A stretch of 64,000 nucleotides of DNA from Flavobacterium sp. (GCF_027484705.1 NZ_JAIXSL010000017.1:62001-126000), one strand, 5' to 3'. Numbered from the stretch's first letter, positions 1 to 8,430 are shown. Notes: generated by a model not told the origin, from the sequence alone. Numbers and translations: made by a program.

Positions 1-166
1 TTTGATTACAAGAAACTAGAACAAATGCCATTGCTATGGCTGAAAGCATTATATTTTTCATTTTTTTATATTTTAAATCGTTATCGTTGCTATTGGCAAC
101 ATTTTTTAATAAATATTTTTTTGAAAATCCACTTCAATATGTTTAGTGTTTTTTTCATTTTTATAA
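1..166. other. AT-rich intergenic stretch at window edge
   Basis: No gene, RNA or clear repeat was recognised here. It lies downstream of the minus-strand propeller gene and is strongly AT-rich with many T runs. It could hold the terminator of that transcription unit, but no convincing GC stem was seen. Confidence 0.4.
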
Positions 167-1216
167 TTACATTTTTAAAACGATACCATTTGGCTTGTTA
201 CCTACAATAATTGTTTTAGTAACTGTATGATTGTTTACATTTATTACAGAAACAGATTTTGCGGATTGATTTGTAACATAAGCTGTATTTCCATCAGTTG
301 TAAAAGCAACTGCATGAGTGCCATTTCCTGTATTTATTACACCTGCATCCATCCACATTCCCATACCTGAATCCCAAGTGTAGTAGTGTACTTTTGCATT
401 CATAGGATCTGTAACCCACAATTCATTTTTAACCCCATTGTGAGCAGCGATACCCGGCATAAAACCTAAAGCAATAGTTTGGTCAACTGCATTTGTAGCG
501 ACATTAATTACTGAAATAGATTGTCCGTCTTCGTTGTCAACAAACATTTGTCCGTTGCTTCCAGTCCAAGCACCAACTGGATTATCGCCAACATTTACAG
601 TAGTTATAACCGCTTTTGTAGCAACATTGATTACAGAAACTGTATCATCGTCTCCATTAGCCACATACGCTTTTGTCCCATCAGATGAAAATGTTAATTC
701 TGCGGGCATCATTCCAACTGTAATTGTGTTCATCAATGCATAGGTTGTAGCATTATAAACCAATACTTTTCCATCCATGTCCATTTGCGGAACCCAAATT
801 TCTGTACCGTCAGGGGAATATATAGTATTGTGATTCATTACTGGTAAATCTAAATCCTCTAAAATTGCACCTGTCGTTGCATTTAAAACTAACATTTTAC
901 CCGGCATTGAACCAGTTGTTGCATGACCACCACTAAAATCCATTCCTGGTACTCCCAAAGCTAAATGTCCTTGATGATAAGCAATGTGATGTGGCCAAGT
1001 AATCATATCGGAACTAGGAAACGATATTGTTCCTGTTACTTCTCCTGTCGATAGTTTTATTACTGAAACTGTTGCATCTTGACCATTGACAACATAAGCT
1101 GCTGGGTAATCTACATTTAAAGGAGTAGCTGTATTGTTATCTTTTGAACATGAAGCTAATGTGAAAAGTGCAACTATTGCAGTTGCTAGAACGAATATTG
1201 AATTTATTTTTTTCAT
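167..1216 (-). CDS. YVTN/YncE-type beta-propeller lipoprotein, Met/His-rich
   Basis: The 349-residue product starts with a lipoprotein signal peptide whose lipobox ends at Cys23 (LASC). Repeats follow of the type YVxN..D.TVSVIN..T..V..TI.VG..P.G, with four clear copies, as in YncE/YVTN seven-bladed propellers. It should be anchored in the envelope and face the periplasm or outside. Residues about 70-110 and the stretch GMGMWMD are unusually rich in Met and His, which suggests a copper-related role. The gene starts 9 bp after the HMA-DUF3347 gene stops, on the same strand, so the two are probably co-transcribed. The fold is well supported. The ligand is inferred only from context. Confidence 0.8.
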   Translation of the reverse strand: MKKINSIFVLATAIVALFTLASCSKDNNTATPLNVDYPAAYVVNGQDATVSVIKLSTGEVTGTISFPSSDMITWPHHIAYHQGHLALGVPGMDFSGGHATTGSMPGKMLVLNATTGAILEDLDLPVMNHNTIYSPDGTEIWVPQMDMDGKVLVYNATTYALMNTITVGMMPAELTFSSDGTKAYVANGDDDTVSVINVATKAVITTVNVGDNPVGAWTGSNGQMFVDNEDGQSISVINVATNAVDQTIALGFMPGIAAHNGVKNELWVTDPMNAKVHYYTWDSGMGMWMDAGVINTGNGTHAVAFTTDGNTAYVTNQSAKSVSVINVNNHTVTKTIIVGNKPNGIVLKM

Positions 1217-1225
1217 TTTTAGATT

Positions 1226-2068
1226 TTATTTGATTGTTTCTACTGTTTTACCACAAGTCAGCATTTGTGAGCCATAGTAAGGGTTTTTAACTGCATTTTC
1301 TTTACTTAACCAATTAGCATCCTGCATAGGGCAGTATTGGTAATATACTGGTTCTGTAGGTTTTGAAACCTTTATCAATTCATAAGTGTTTTTAGATAAT
1401 GATTTAAAAGAATCTCTTTGCTTTTTGATGTCCTGAGTTTCTGAAATACTTTTAGCATCAGCTTTCAAATCTTTCAAAACTTTCATCCAAACCATGTGAA
1501 CATCCATTTTCAAAGTTTCCATTTTTACGGTTTCAATTGATGTTAGTAATTCATTTGCTTTAGTTGCTGCTGTTTTAGAATCTGTTTTTACTAAGGCATC
1601 TTTCAATAAGAAATAGTTATCAAATACTGATTGCAATTGATTTTTTTCTTGACTATCATTCATTGCAGTATGGTCATTCATTGCCATTTTATTTGCTCCC
1701 GAAACCGCATCTACTGTTACTGGAACTTTTGCTTCTCGGTCATACTGACAACAGCCTGGAAGATTTGAATAGACTTTATCAGGAGCAAGGAATTTTTCGC
1801 TGTCATAACCAACAAGAGCAATACGTTTTAATATTTCATCTTGATTGGTTTTACTTTCATCATAAGTCAGGGTAGCCATTTTGGTATCTTCATTCCAATC
1901 GACTTGGGCAATATTTTTTAGATTCCCTGCTTTTTCTATTTTGGTTTTGCACATACCACAGTTTCCGAATATTTTAACTGTTTCGGTTTTAGCATTTTTT
2001 ATTTGTGCGTTTGATACTATTGATAGCAATACTAAAACTGCCATCATTACTTTTTTTAATGAGTTCAT
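1226..2068 (-). CDS. Secreted HMA-DUF3347 protein (metal binding, probably copper)
   Basis: The 280-residue product has an N-terminal signal peptide (about residues 1-22). A heavy-metal-associated domain follows (about 28-95) with a GNCGMC metal-binding loop, Cys37 and Cys40. After a short Met/His linker, a DUF3347 domain fills the C-terminal half (about 145-275). It ends in the paired motifs YCPM and MLTCGK, which bring Cys and Met side chains together. DUF3347 proteins in Bacteroidota usually sit with copper efflux genes. The protein is therefore likely periplasmic and copper-binding, as a chaperone or sensor of the metal. It is followed by the propeller gene and preceded by the Cys-rich gene. 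The substrate is inferred. Confidence 0.82.
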   Translation of the reverse strand: MNSLKKVMMAVLVLLSIVSNAQIKNAKTETVKIFGNCGMCKTKIEKAGNLKNIAQVDWNEDTKMATLTYDESKTNQDEILKRIALVGYDSEKFLAPDKVYSNLPGCCQYDREAKVPVTVDAVSGANKMAMNDHTAMNDSQEKNQLQSVFDNYFLLKDALVKTDSKTAATKANELLTSIETVKMETLKMDVHMVWMKVLKDLKADAKSISETQDIKKQRDSFKSLSKNTYELIKVSKPTEPVYYQYCPMQDANWLSKENAVKNPYYGSQMLTCGKTVETIK

Positions 2069-2224
2069 CGTTATGAAATTAATTTTAAATTGAATTAGTT
2101 AAACAACCACAAAACGCAGCGTATTATGCTCAAATTTTGAAATTGAATTAACCGAGAAAATAAATGATTTGAAAAGCAAATTACGCTTTCGATTTGACAC
2201 ACTTATGGCTGTCAAAAAGGGGTT

Positions 2225-2596
2225 TTAGCTTATTTTTGGTATTAACCAAAGGAAGTAGAAACCAGAAGAAATAAAGGTTTCTGAATTAGAGAATTTTTGT
2301 TTTTCAGAAGAAAAATCAAAGTTATTGTTTTTTAAAACAAGTTCGGATGAAATTGTAAAACCATTACTAACTGAAGGGCAAGCACATTTTGAATGTCCAC
2401 ATTTTCCACCACAACCGTTATGGTTTTTAGTTTTGGAATGATTATTACTTTCGCAACAACCGTCTTTTTCTGTTTTGGATGAAACTTCTTTTTTTGCTGA
2501 ATGTTTGTCAGTCGAGCAAGTTCCACAAGCATAAGTGTTATTAGGCATAAAGAATATGCCTAATAACAGAAGTAATATGAAGTGGTATTTTTTCAT
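2225..2596 (-). CDS. Small secreted Cys/His-rich protein, likely metal resistance cargo
   Basis: I chose the ATG at 2596 because a signal peptide (MKKYHFILLLLLGIFF) begins there; an in-frame ATG lies seven codons upstream. The mature part of the 123-residue product has CGTC, DGCC, CGGKCGHSKCAC and several His residues, so it should bind soft metal ions or form disulfides. The tail ends SGFYFLWLIPKIS, a conserved end in small flavobacterial proteins found near heavy-metal efflux genes. No catalytic domain is visible. It is separated from the HMA gene by about 155 bp, so it may have its own promoter. The exact role is unknown. Confidence 0.7.
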   Translation of the reverse strand: MKKYHFILLLLLGIFFMPNNTYACGTCSTDKHSAKKEVSSKTEKDGCCESNNHSKTKNHNGCGGKCGHSKCACPSVSNGFTISSELVLKNNNFDFSSEKQKFSNSETFISSGFYFLWLIPKIS

Positions 2597-2770
2597 TTTT
2601 AAAACTAAACACATCAAAAGTAATTAAATGCAATTAATATTTCACTAAACATTTGTTAAAACGTTACGCTTTTTTGAGAATTATTCAAAAAACTATTAAG
2701 GTGAATTGTTTTTGTTATTTATTTCGTTAAGATAATATTGTAAATTATAGTATACTGTCCCGAAAAGAAT

Positions 2771-2908
2771 ATTGCAATGTTTTCGATTATTAATTGCAAT
2801 GACATTGAAAGAATTAATTAGTATGAAAGTTTCTTTTTACTAAGGAATTGAGAGATATTGCAATGGTATTGCAATGATTTAGGAGGATAATTGCAATGCC
2901 ATTGCAAT
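2771..2908. repeat. Six palindromic ATTGCAAT iterons on an 11-bp grid
   Basis: The palindrome ATTGCAAT begins at 2771, 2793, 2857, 2868, 2890 and 2901. The steps are 22, 64, 11, 22 and 11 bp, so most copies are on the same helical face. Most are extended to ATTGCAATG. The last pair forms GCCATTGCAATGG, almost touching the stop codon of the DUF6371 gene. The surrounding 2597-2911 stretch has no gene. Iterons beside replication-type genes fit an origin or a regulator-binding array of the mobile element; the function is inferred. Confidence 0.7.
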
Positions 2909-2911
2909 GGT

Positions 2912-3853
2912 TTATTCTTGTTGAAAAACATTTATTTTTCTAAAAACATCTTCTAAATCATTATTATAAATCCCCTCAAGTTTTAATTGTTCGTCAGATT
3001 TACTTTCGGTCATATCCCATATTTTAGCATTTATCCCCAATGAAATAAGATGAGGCATTTTATTTGAAATTATGCTAACGGCATTTTCGCTCATATCGGG
3101 AACAATTAGCACATTATGACCAATTAAAGGGCTTATTTTACTTTCTGTTAATCCATTAATTCCACCATAAGCCACCCAAACATATTGAGGAAATAAAATG
3201 TAGCCAATAATAGCTGTTTTTTCACTTTCAGTTAATACAATGGTTTTCTTTGTTTTGATTTTATCGTAAACCAAATGTTCTCCAAATAAGCAGTTGAAAT
3301 AACCATCTTCATTTTTATAAGGAACTCTAAATTTATTAGTTCGTTTACCATTTGTATCATAGTAAGCTATTTTAGCCTTTAGAACATTTAGATTGGTGTT
3401 TATACTCCAAAATATAATCCCACCATCATTACTTGTTCCTAAAGCATAAGTTTCTTTTGCATCTTCTGTTTTAGTATCGCCATAAGTTTTGCGTAAATAT
3501 TGTAGAAGATTGTTTTCGGGATTTACTTTGAAATACTTCCATATTATTGATTCATCTATAAATTTTTGAGTAGTTGTTGTAGGTAGATTTGCAATATTAT
3601 TTCTGGTTGGAATAAAGTCTGTTTGAAATTTATTTTCTAATTCATCCCAAATGTATTCGTTTCCGTTTTCATCAGTATATATAGTAGGGGGTAATGAAGC
3701 TTTTCCACAAGAATGACAATAACCATAATTTGAACTTAAATTTTTATAGTTGATAAATTTTCCGTCCGAATTATTTCTACCACAGCAAGGAGTGATTAAT
3801 TTATAATCTCTTTTTGAGTTGAATGTAAGTTCTAATTTGGTTTTTTGTAGCAT
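2912..3853 (-). CDS. DUF6371 protein, zinc-finger/Toprim-like primase of mobile element
   Basis: I take the ATG at 3853 (MLQKTKLELTF) instead of the upstream ATG at 3889, because the region between is repeat DNA and the homologous part begins at 3853. The 313-residue product has a CHC2-like zinc site near the N terminus (PCCGR and, about 25 residues later, GYCHSCGK). Further on is a Toprim-like part with VLTESEKTA and VLIVPDMSENA, where acidic residues would bind metal. Family proteins resemble primase or nucleic-acid-binding parts of mobile element replication modules. It follows the DUF3987 gene by about 100 bp and is followed directly by iterons. Activity has not been shown for this family as far as I know. 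Confidence 0.72.
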   Translation of the reverse strand: MLQKTKLELTFNSKRDYKLITPCCGRNNSDGKFINYKNLSSNYGYCHSCGKASLPPTIYTDENGNEYIWDELENKFQTDFIPTRNNIANLPTTTTQKFIDESIIWKYFKVNPENNLLQYLRKTYGDTKTEDAKETYALGTSNDGGIIFWSINTNLNVLKAKIAYYDTNGKRTNKFRVPYKNEDGYFNCLFGEHLVYDKIKTKKTIVLTESEKTAIIGYILFPQYVWVAYGGINGLTESKISPLIGHNVLIVPDMSENAVSIISNKMPHLISLGINAKIWDMTESKSDEQLKLEGIYNNDLEDVFRKINVFQQE

Positions 3854-3877
3854 TACTATATATTTTTGTTTGCAACC

Positions 3878-3970
3878 TGCAACTTGCAATCTTTTGAATA
3901 ATCGTTGTTAAGTATTGTTTCTATTGGTTTTTCAGAGGTTTTGTGTTTTAATCTCAAGTTGCAAGTTGCA
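3878..3970. repeat. 12-bp inverted repeat of TTGCAACTTGCAA type
   Basis: TGCAACTTGCAA at 3878-3889 is the exact reverse complement of TTGCAAGTTGCA at 3959-3970. The right copy encodes the last residues (MQLAT) of the DUF3987 protein. The left copy falls in the leader of the DUF6371 gene. The arms are themselves short tandem TTGCAA units. They may form a hairpin in the intergenic RNA or bind a protein; a function is not evident. Confidence 0.5.
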
Positions 3971-5246
3971 TCAATTCGTTATTCCATTTTCTTGATATGG
4001 TTGATTTATTCATTCCGGTAATGGCAACAACATCTTTTTGACTAGCATTGTTTTTTATTGCCAATCTGATAATGTCTTCAGTAGTTGGTAATTTCTCTTT
4101 TTGATTGATGTTTTCATCTAAAACAATTTTGAAGTTAATGAAATAGAACTCAAGAATCAATATTGCAATTTCAATGGTTTCAACATTGATTTTATTCTGA
4201 TATGATTGTCTTTTAGAATTTAAAATCAAGTGTGTTAAAAGACTTATTTTGTGAATGTTTATCATCATTTTTGAAATGTATTCTTTGCTTAAATCATTCA
4301 CTTTGTTTTGACGATTTATTAATTCTTGAGAATACTCAAAAAGTCTTTTATTGGCATTTGAATCAAGCTCTATCTGTAAATCGTCCATTTCAAAAGTGTT
4401 TTCTATTTCGGTACGATAATTTAAAAGGTTGATTAAGGATTTAGAATAATTTTCAGTTGCTTCAGTAGAAATATCATTTATAGACAATTGATTATTCATT
4501 GTCAACTTGTTTGTAAAAAGAATTCTGTCGATTAACCCGCTTTCTAAATTTCCATCAGCGAATAATTTAGGAACAAATTGATTTTGAATTGAGCCTAATA
4601 AAGTTGGGTATGATTTTTCGATTCTGAAACTTTCAGTTGTTTTTCGGGATATATCAATATGCTTATTGGTATTTCCTTGTAAAAAGAAAGTTCTCCAAGC
4701 TGTGCCTTCAGTACTGCTTTTATTTGCCATTTTTTCAATAATGAAATAGAGTTCATCTATAAAAATCCCAATAGAATATTTGTTTTTATAATGCGTATAA
4801 ATTGCCGATTCGATGGTAGCATCTTGAAGAAACAATTGTTTTCTATCACTCTTTTCAGTTTCATCTAATTCAGCATTATTTTTCTTGAATTCTTTGTACT
4901 TTTCGTTGTCATATTTTACCAAAGGAAGTGTTGCTAAATCCATTGCGGGTGATTTAATATCTCCACGACTTCCAATTATAGAAAAGTATAAATTGGCATA
5001 ATTTATATATCCCATCGCTTTTATTGAAAAGGCAAGACCACCAGCATTACTGTAAGCGAATAATATTGAACTTAATAAATATTCTTTTGGAATCCTTTTT
5101 AAAGTAAACGCATCGTTAATAAGAGTTTTGATTTCAATTGGCATCTTGGAAATTATTTCTTCTAATTGATTAATTGCAATTTCTTTATTTGGTTTAAAAG
5201 CGTTTCCAATTTTATCATCAATATCTTTAAGATTTTTTAAATCCAT
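3954..5246 (-). CDS. DUF3987 replication/helicase-like protein of mobile element
   Basis: The 430-residue product matches DUF3987 in its N-terminal two thirds: SSILFAYSNAGG, then NLYFSIIGSRGDIKSPAMDLATLPL at about residues 85-110, and IGIFIDELYFIIEKM at about 155-170. The last two correspond to the nucleotide-binding and acidic parts of a P-loop-like fold, although no textbook Walker A is present. The last 45 residues look like a HTH (DIIRLAIKNNASQKDVVAITGMNKSTISRKW). Such proteins sit beside primase-like genes in Bacteroidota elements and phages, and probably act in element replication. It starts 2 bp after the stop of the small HTH gene, so translation is probably coupled. Confidence 0.78.
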   Translation of the reverse strand: MDLKNLKDIDDKIGNAFKPNKEIAINQLEEIISKMPIEIKTLINDAFTLKRIPKEYLLSSILFAYSNAGGLAFSIKAMGYINYANLYFSIIGSRGDIKSPAMDLATLPLVKYDNEKYKEFKKNNAELDETEKSDRKQLFLQDATIESAIYTHYKNKYSIGIFIDELYFIIEKMANKSSTEGTAWRTFFLQGNTNKHIDISRKTTESFRIEKSYPTLLGSIQNQFVPKLFADGNLESGLIDRILFTNKLTMNNQLSINDISTEATENYSKSLINLLNYRTEIENTFEMDDLQIELDSNANKRLFEYSQELINRQNKVNDLSKEYISKMMINIHKISLLTHLILNSKRQSYQNKINVETIEIAILILEFYFINFKIVLDENINQKEKLPTTEDIIRLAIKNNASQKDVVAITGMNKSTISRKWNNELMQLAT

Positions 5247-5248
5247 AG

Positions 5249-5587
5249 TTAACGATTAAACAGTTGGTTTTTCATTAAATATTCATTGGCTTTTGCTTCC
5301 GTGTCATCTTTGGAATCTTTTTTCCCAGACTTTAACCAATCAATAATTTGTGATTTCAAAAAGTACAAACGCTTCCCTTTTTTATGAAATGGAATTCTGT
5401 TTTGATGAACCAGTCCATAAACACTGGGTTTTGCCAAATTGATGAGTTTTGCAGTTTCATCAATGTTCATAAAGACATCCTCCGTTAAAGAAATAGAGGG
5501 ATTCATCGCCTTTTTAATGTTTTCCGTGATTTGCTCTGCAAGTACTTTTATTCCTTCCTCCGAGAGCATGTAAATTTGTTGATTCAT
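5249..5587 (-). CDS. Helix-turn-helix (excisionase-like, HTH_17) protein
   Basis: The 112-residue protein has a MerR/Xis-type winged HTH at about 40-90 (MNIDETAKLINLAKPSVYGLVHQNRIPFHKKG continuing to LYFLKSQIIDWL). This is the form of excisionase or recombination directionality factors of Bacteroidota elements. It probably controls excision and/or transcription of the DUF3987-DUF6371 genes, with which it forms a tight operon (2-bp gap). A TACGTTTG box on the minus strand (5605-5612) fits a -7 element 17 bp before the ATG. Three CTTTAGGGAT units lie just upstream and could be its binding sites. Confidence 0.78.
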   Translation of the reverse strand: MNQQIYMLSEEGIKVLAEQITENIKKAMNPSISLTEDVFMNIDETAKLINLAKPSVYGLVHQNRIPFHKKGKRLYFLKSQIIDWLKSGKKDSKDDTEAKANEYLMKNQLFNR

Positions 5588-5604
5588 TTTTCTGTTTTAT
5601 GGGG

Positions 5605-5612
5605 CAAACGTA
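5605..5612 (-). promoter_or_regulatory. Flavobacterial -7 box (TACGTTTG) of HTH gene
   Basis: The minus strand reads TACGTTTG, an exact match to TAnnTTTG, 17 bp before the ATG of the HTH gene at 5587. No good -33 TTG was found at the usual 17-20 bp spacing; the CTTTAGGGAT repeats occupy that place, which may mean activator-dependent initiation. Confidence 0.45.
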
Positions 5613-5669
5613 AAATGAAAAAATCCCTAAAGGAATACTTTAGGGATGGCTTATGGATACTTTAGGGAT
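5611..5669 (-). terminator. Hairpin terminator plus CTTTAGGGAT repeats
   Basis: ATCCCTAAAG (5623-5632) and CTTTAGGGAT (5638-5647) form a perfect 10-bp stem with a 5-base loop. On the minus strand it is followed by a T run, as expected for the terminator of the 334-residue gene upstream. A further direct copy of CTTTAGGGAT at 5660-5669, exactly 22 bp from the other, is not needed for termination and suggests protein binding as well. Confidence 0.6.
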
Positions 5670-5726
5670 GTATTAATGTATTGAAAAACAATGATATATG
5701 TTGAGATGTGATTTTGATTTTTTGTG

Positions 5727-6731
5727 TTATTTTGTTTCTTTTTGTTCAGAAATCAACGATGTTCTATGTTTTTTTAACGTTTGTTTTGTATGTACTAAAT
5801 CAAATTCATCAATTTTAATTTTAATGCTGTCTATGGTATCTAACATTGTATTTGAACTACCTCTTCTTAAAATTCCTTTATTTACTTTTTGATATACTTT
5901 ATTGTTTGAAGACGATTCGTATAAAATGGAGTCGTCTTTTATTTCGCCAATAAGAATTATCAATTTTATTTTTTCGGTTAGTGGAATAGAGTTTTTATCT
6001 GATAAGCAAAGGTTTAAAATCAATAACTGTTCGTCAATTTCAAATGTTTGTTTTCTTATTTTGTCTTTTGCTTCAGAATTAATTACAGGAACATTTAATT
6101 CTTCGCTGTCTTCAATTATATCATAAACAGTATTAAGATAATCATCAATTCGTTTTACTGCAATAGGGATTTTTTTACTAGGATAATATTCAGAAAATAT
6201 TTTTCTAAATAACGGTGAATTGACTACATGCCCATCAAATTTTTCTAAAGTGAAATCTTCATAATTGTTTACTTCATAAAACAATTTATACAGCTCAATA
6301 TTATCCCACAATCTATTATAGGTGTTTTGATAAACATCGTATTTTAATAAATGGATGATAAAGCTTTCATAGCTAATATTGTCAAAATCATCATCATAAG
6401 TATAATTTGAAACTTTCTTAATTTTTAATCTCTTCAAAAACTCTTCGTGCGCTTCATTTTTTAAGACAGATTTTACTACATCTACTTTATTTTTGTTATA
6501 ATTAGATAATGATAGCCTATAAATTCGATATACTTCTTCAAAATGGTCTTTGTACTTATATATGAAACTGGTTTCAATAAATTCATCCCAAATTCGTCTT
6601 ATTGTATCATCGATTGATTTAAGAGCTGTTCTTCCGTCTTCATAATCCGATTTAAAAGAAGTAATAATAAAGTCGAGTATTTTTTTTAATTCTGTATTTG
6701 TTATTTCCTGATGATTTTTAAGATATTCCAT
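5727..6731 (-). CDS. Unknown protein, co-transcribed with integrase
   Basis: I do not recognise a family for this 334-residue protein. It has no signal peptide or membrane segment. It is rich in Lys, Asp, Glu, Tyr and Ile, with predicted helices throughout and an acidic stretch (YTYDDDFDNISYES) near residue 115. The last 60 residues are basic and may be coiled. Its start overlaps the end of the integrase gene by 14 bp, so it is probably translated from the same mRNA. Position suggests an accessory to integration or a cargo function such as defence or exclusion, but nothing in the sequence settles this. Confidence 0.65.
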   Translation of the reverse strand: MEYLKNHQEITNTELKKILDFIITSFKSDYEDGRTALKSIDDTIRRIWDEFIETSFIYKYKDHFEEVYRIYRLSLSNYNKNKVDVVKSVLKNEAHEEFLKRLKIKKVSNYTYDDDFDNISYESFIIHLLKYDVYQNTYNRLWDNIELYKLFYEVNNYEDFTLEKFDGHVVNSPLFRKIFSEYYPSKKIPIAVKRIDDYLNTVYDIIEDSEELNVPVINSEAKDKIRKQTFEIDEQLLILNLCLSDKNSIPLTEKIKLIILIGEIKDDSILYESSSNNKVYQKVNKGILRRGSSNTMLDTIDSIKIKIDEFDLVHTKQTLKKHRTSLISEQKETK

Positions 6732-7863
6732 CTAATTGTATGTTTATTCGATTTGCGGCTTCAATTTTGTTTTTGTCCATTACTTTGGTATAAATCTGTG
6801 TTGTAGAAACGTTTTTATGACCTAATAATTTTGATACGGTATATATGTCTGTTCCATTTGCAAGTTGTAGGGTTGCGTAGCTGTGTCGGAAATTATGAAA
6901 TGAAATTTTCTTCTTAATGCCGGACTTCGTTATCCAATCTTTTAAAGGTCTAGTTATTTGTGAATATTGAATACCTCCAAATATCAGTCCTGTATTTGTT
7001 TTTTGTGTTTTCAGAATATTATAAGCAGTATCAGAAATAGGATGATTTTTTATTGATTTTGTCTTTTCCTCTCTTAATGAAATGTAATATCCTTGATGTT
7101 TGTCTTTAAATATGTTTTCCCAGTAAAGATTGTTTATATCTACAAAACGCAAACCACTCAAAGCGGAAAATATTGCCATATATTTTACTTTCTCGATTTT
7201 AATTTCAGTTTTCCATAGCAAAGAGATTTCTTCTTCGGTTAAATACTCCCGATGTGTTTCTTCTTCTTTAATGTATTCAGCATCTTCGGCTAAATTCTTT
7301 TCAATCAAATTTTGTTTATATGCAATCTTGAGGACAGTTATAAAATTTTTAAAGTATGAAGAAGCAGTATTTTTTGCTAGGTCTTTGGCAATTTTTGAAT
7401 TTCTTGTACTTTTTGCGTTTAAAAGATAGGCTCTGTATTTTTTAATATAATCGAGCGTCAGATTATTTGATAATATTGTGCCACCACTAAAATTTTCCAA
7501 ATGATTTAATGAAGCTTTCCAAGAGTTGTAATTGGATTCACTACCACTATTAAAATAATCATCAACAACGCTTTTGTATAGAGTTATAAAATTTACATTC
7601 AATACTACATTGTCTTTAAAGCCAAATTCTTTGTTTTTAAGTTGAACATTTCTTTTAGATTTAATTATCTCTGCAAGGTCAAGATTTTCTTTATTGTGTT
7701 TTTTTTCTTCTGCTGTTTTTGGATTACTGAATAGATATAATTTTAAAAATTCTCTGCGGGTTTCCGTTCCGTTTTTAGGGTTAATAATAGGAGGGTAGTA
7801 GTCTAAATAAAGGCTTATTTTACCAGTATTCAATGTTTTTTCTCTTAATGTTACTTTACTCAT
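6718..7863 (-). CDS. Tyrosine recombinase / phage integrase (SAM-like N-terminal domain)
   Basis: The 381-residue protein has an N-terminal arm-binding part, a SAM-like core-binding domain (about 100-200) and a catalytic domain (about 205-375). The catalytic residues are visible: Arg in SALSGLRF (near 240), Lys in the EEKTKS loop, His323 and Arg326 in HNFRH, His349 in LLGHKN, and nucleophile Tyr358 in QIYTKV. It should integrate and excise the surrounding element at a specific site, most likely the nearby mnmE end. It follows the HTH gene by 6 bp and overlaps the unknown gene by 14 bp. Confidence 0.92.
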   Translation of the reverse strand: MSKVTLREKTLNTGKISLYLDYYPPIINPKNGTETRREFLKLYLFSNPKTAEEKKHNKENLDLAEIIKSKRNVQLKNKEFGFKDNVVLNVNFITLYKSVVDDYFNSGSESNYNSWKASLNHLENFSGGTILSNNLTLDYIKKYRAYLLNAKSTRNSKIAKDLAKNTASSYFKNFITVLKIAYKQNLIEKNLAEDAEYIKEEETHREYLTEEEISLLWKTEIKIEKVKYMAIFSALSGLRFVDINNLYWENIFKDKHQGYYISLREEKTKSIKNHPISDTAYNILKTQKTNTGLIFGGIQYSQITRPLKDWITKSGIKKKISFHNFRHSYATLQLANGTDIYTVSKLLGHKNVSTTQIYTKVMDKNKIEAANRINIQLDGIS

Positions 7864-7869
7864 ATTTGG

Positions 7870-8430
7870 TTATTGAAAAATTCTGTTTAAATCTTCCTTT
7901 TTTACTAATGTATATTTTCCGTGTTTCTCCTTTGGGATGTTGTGCCTTTTGATAATATTGTATAATGCGCCGTTTGAAATATTAAATTTTTCAATGGCTT
8001 CATTAATGGTATAGGAGTTTTTCAAATTTATTTCGCTTTTTCTTTCGGGGTTAACATAATCATCACTTATCAAATTCCTTTCAAAATAATCATCAATATC
8101 TTTTCTTCTGATAAGTATTTTTCTAACCGAAAAATTGTATGCGTTTAAGTCCTTTTGTTCAATTAATCTATAAATGGTTTTGGAAGACATATTCAGTAAT
8201 GTAGATGCTTCTTTAACGGTTAAAAAATCTTTTGAATTTACATCCACAACATATTTAGAAACTTTTGATTTTGTTTCTGTATCGCTCGTTTCAATTTTTT
8301 TCAATTTTTGATTTAATTTATAACCTCTGCTGTTACAAATATGAGAGCAATATTTAGTCTTTGTTGTTTTAGCATCAAAGGTGTTTTTACAATAATCACA
8401 TATTCTTTTTACTATAATATTTGAACTCAT
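7870..8430 (-). CDS. Zinc-ribbon and double HTH_17 DNA-binding protein
   Basis: I place the start at the ATG at 8430 (MSSNIIVKRICDYC). The upstream part of the open frame has no homology and encodes a hydrophobic stretch typical of noncoding AT-rich DNA. The 186-residue product begins with a CxxC..CSHIC zinc-ribbon (about 11-35). Two MerR-like HTH modules follow (about 68-112, FLTVKEASTLLNMSSKTIYRLIE; and about 138-183, YTINEAIEKFNISNGALYNIIK). It is probably a regulator or directionality factor of the integrase, which starts 6 bp after its stop. Confidence 0.75.
   Translation of the reverse strand: MSSNIIVKRICDYCKNTFDAKTTKTKYCSHICNSRGYKLNQKLKKIETSDTETKSKVSKYVVDVNSKDFLTVKEASTLLNMSSKTIYRLIEQKDLNAYNFSVRKILIRRKDIDDYFERNLISDDYVNPERKSEINLKNSYTINEAIEKFNISNGALYNIIKRHNIPKEKHGKYTLVKKEDLNRIFQ

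Noticed and set aside
2193..2216. TTTGACA/TGTCAAA hairpin as a terminator
   Set aside because: There is no T run on either strand at the right place; it may be a protein site or chance.
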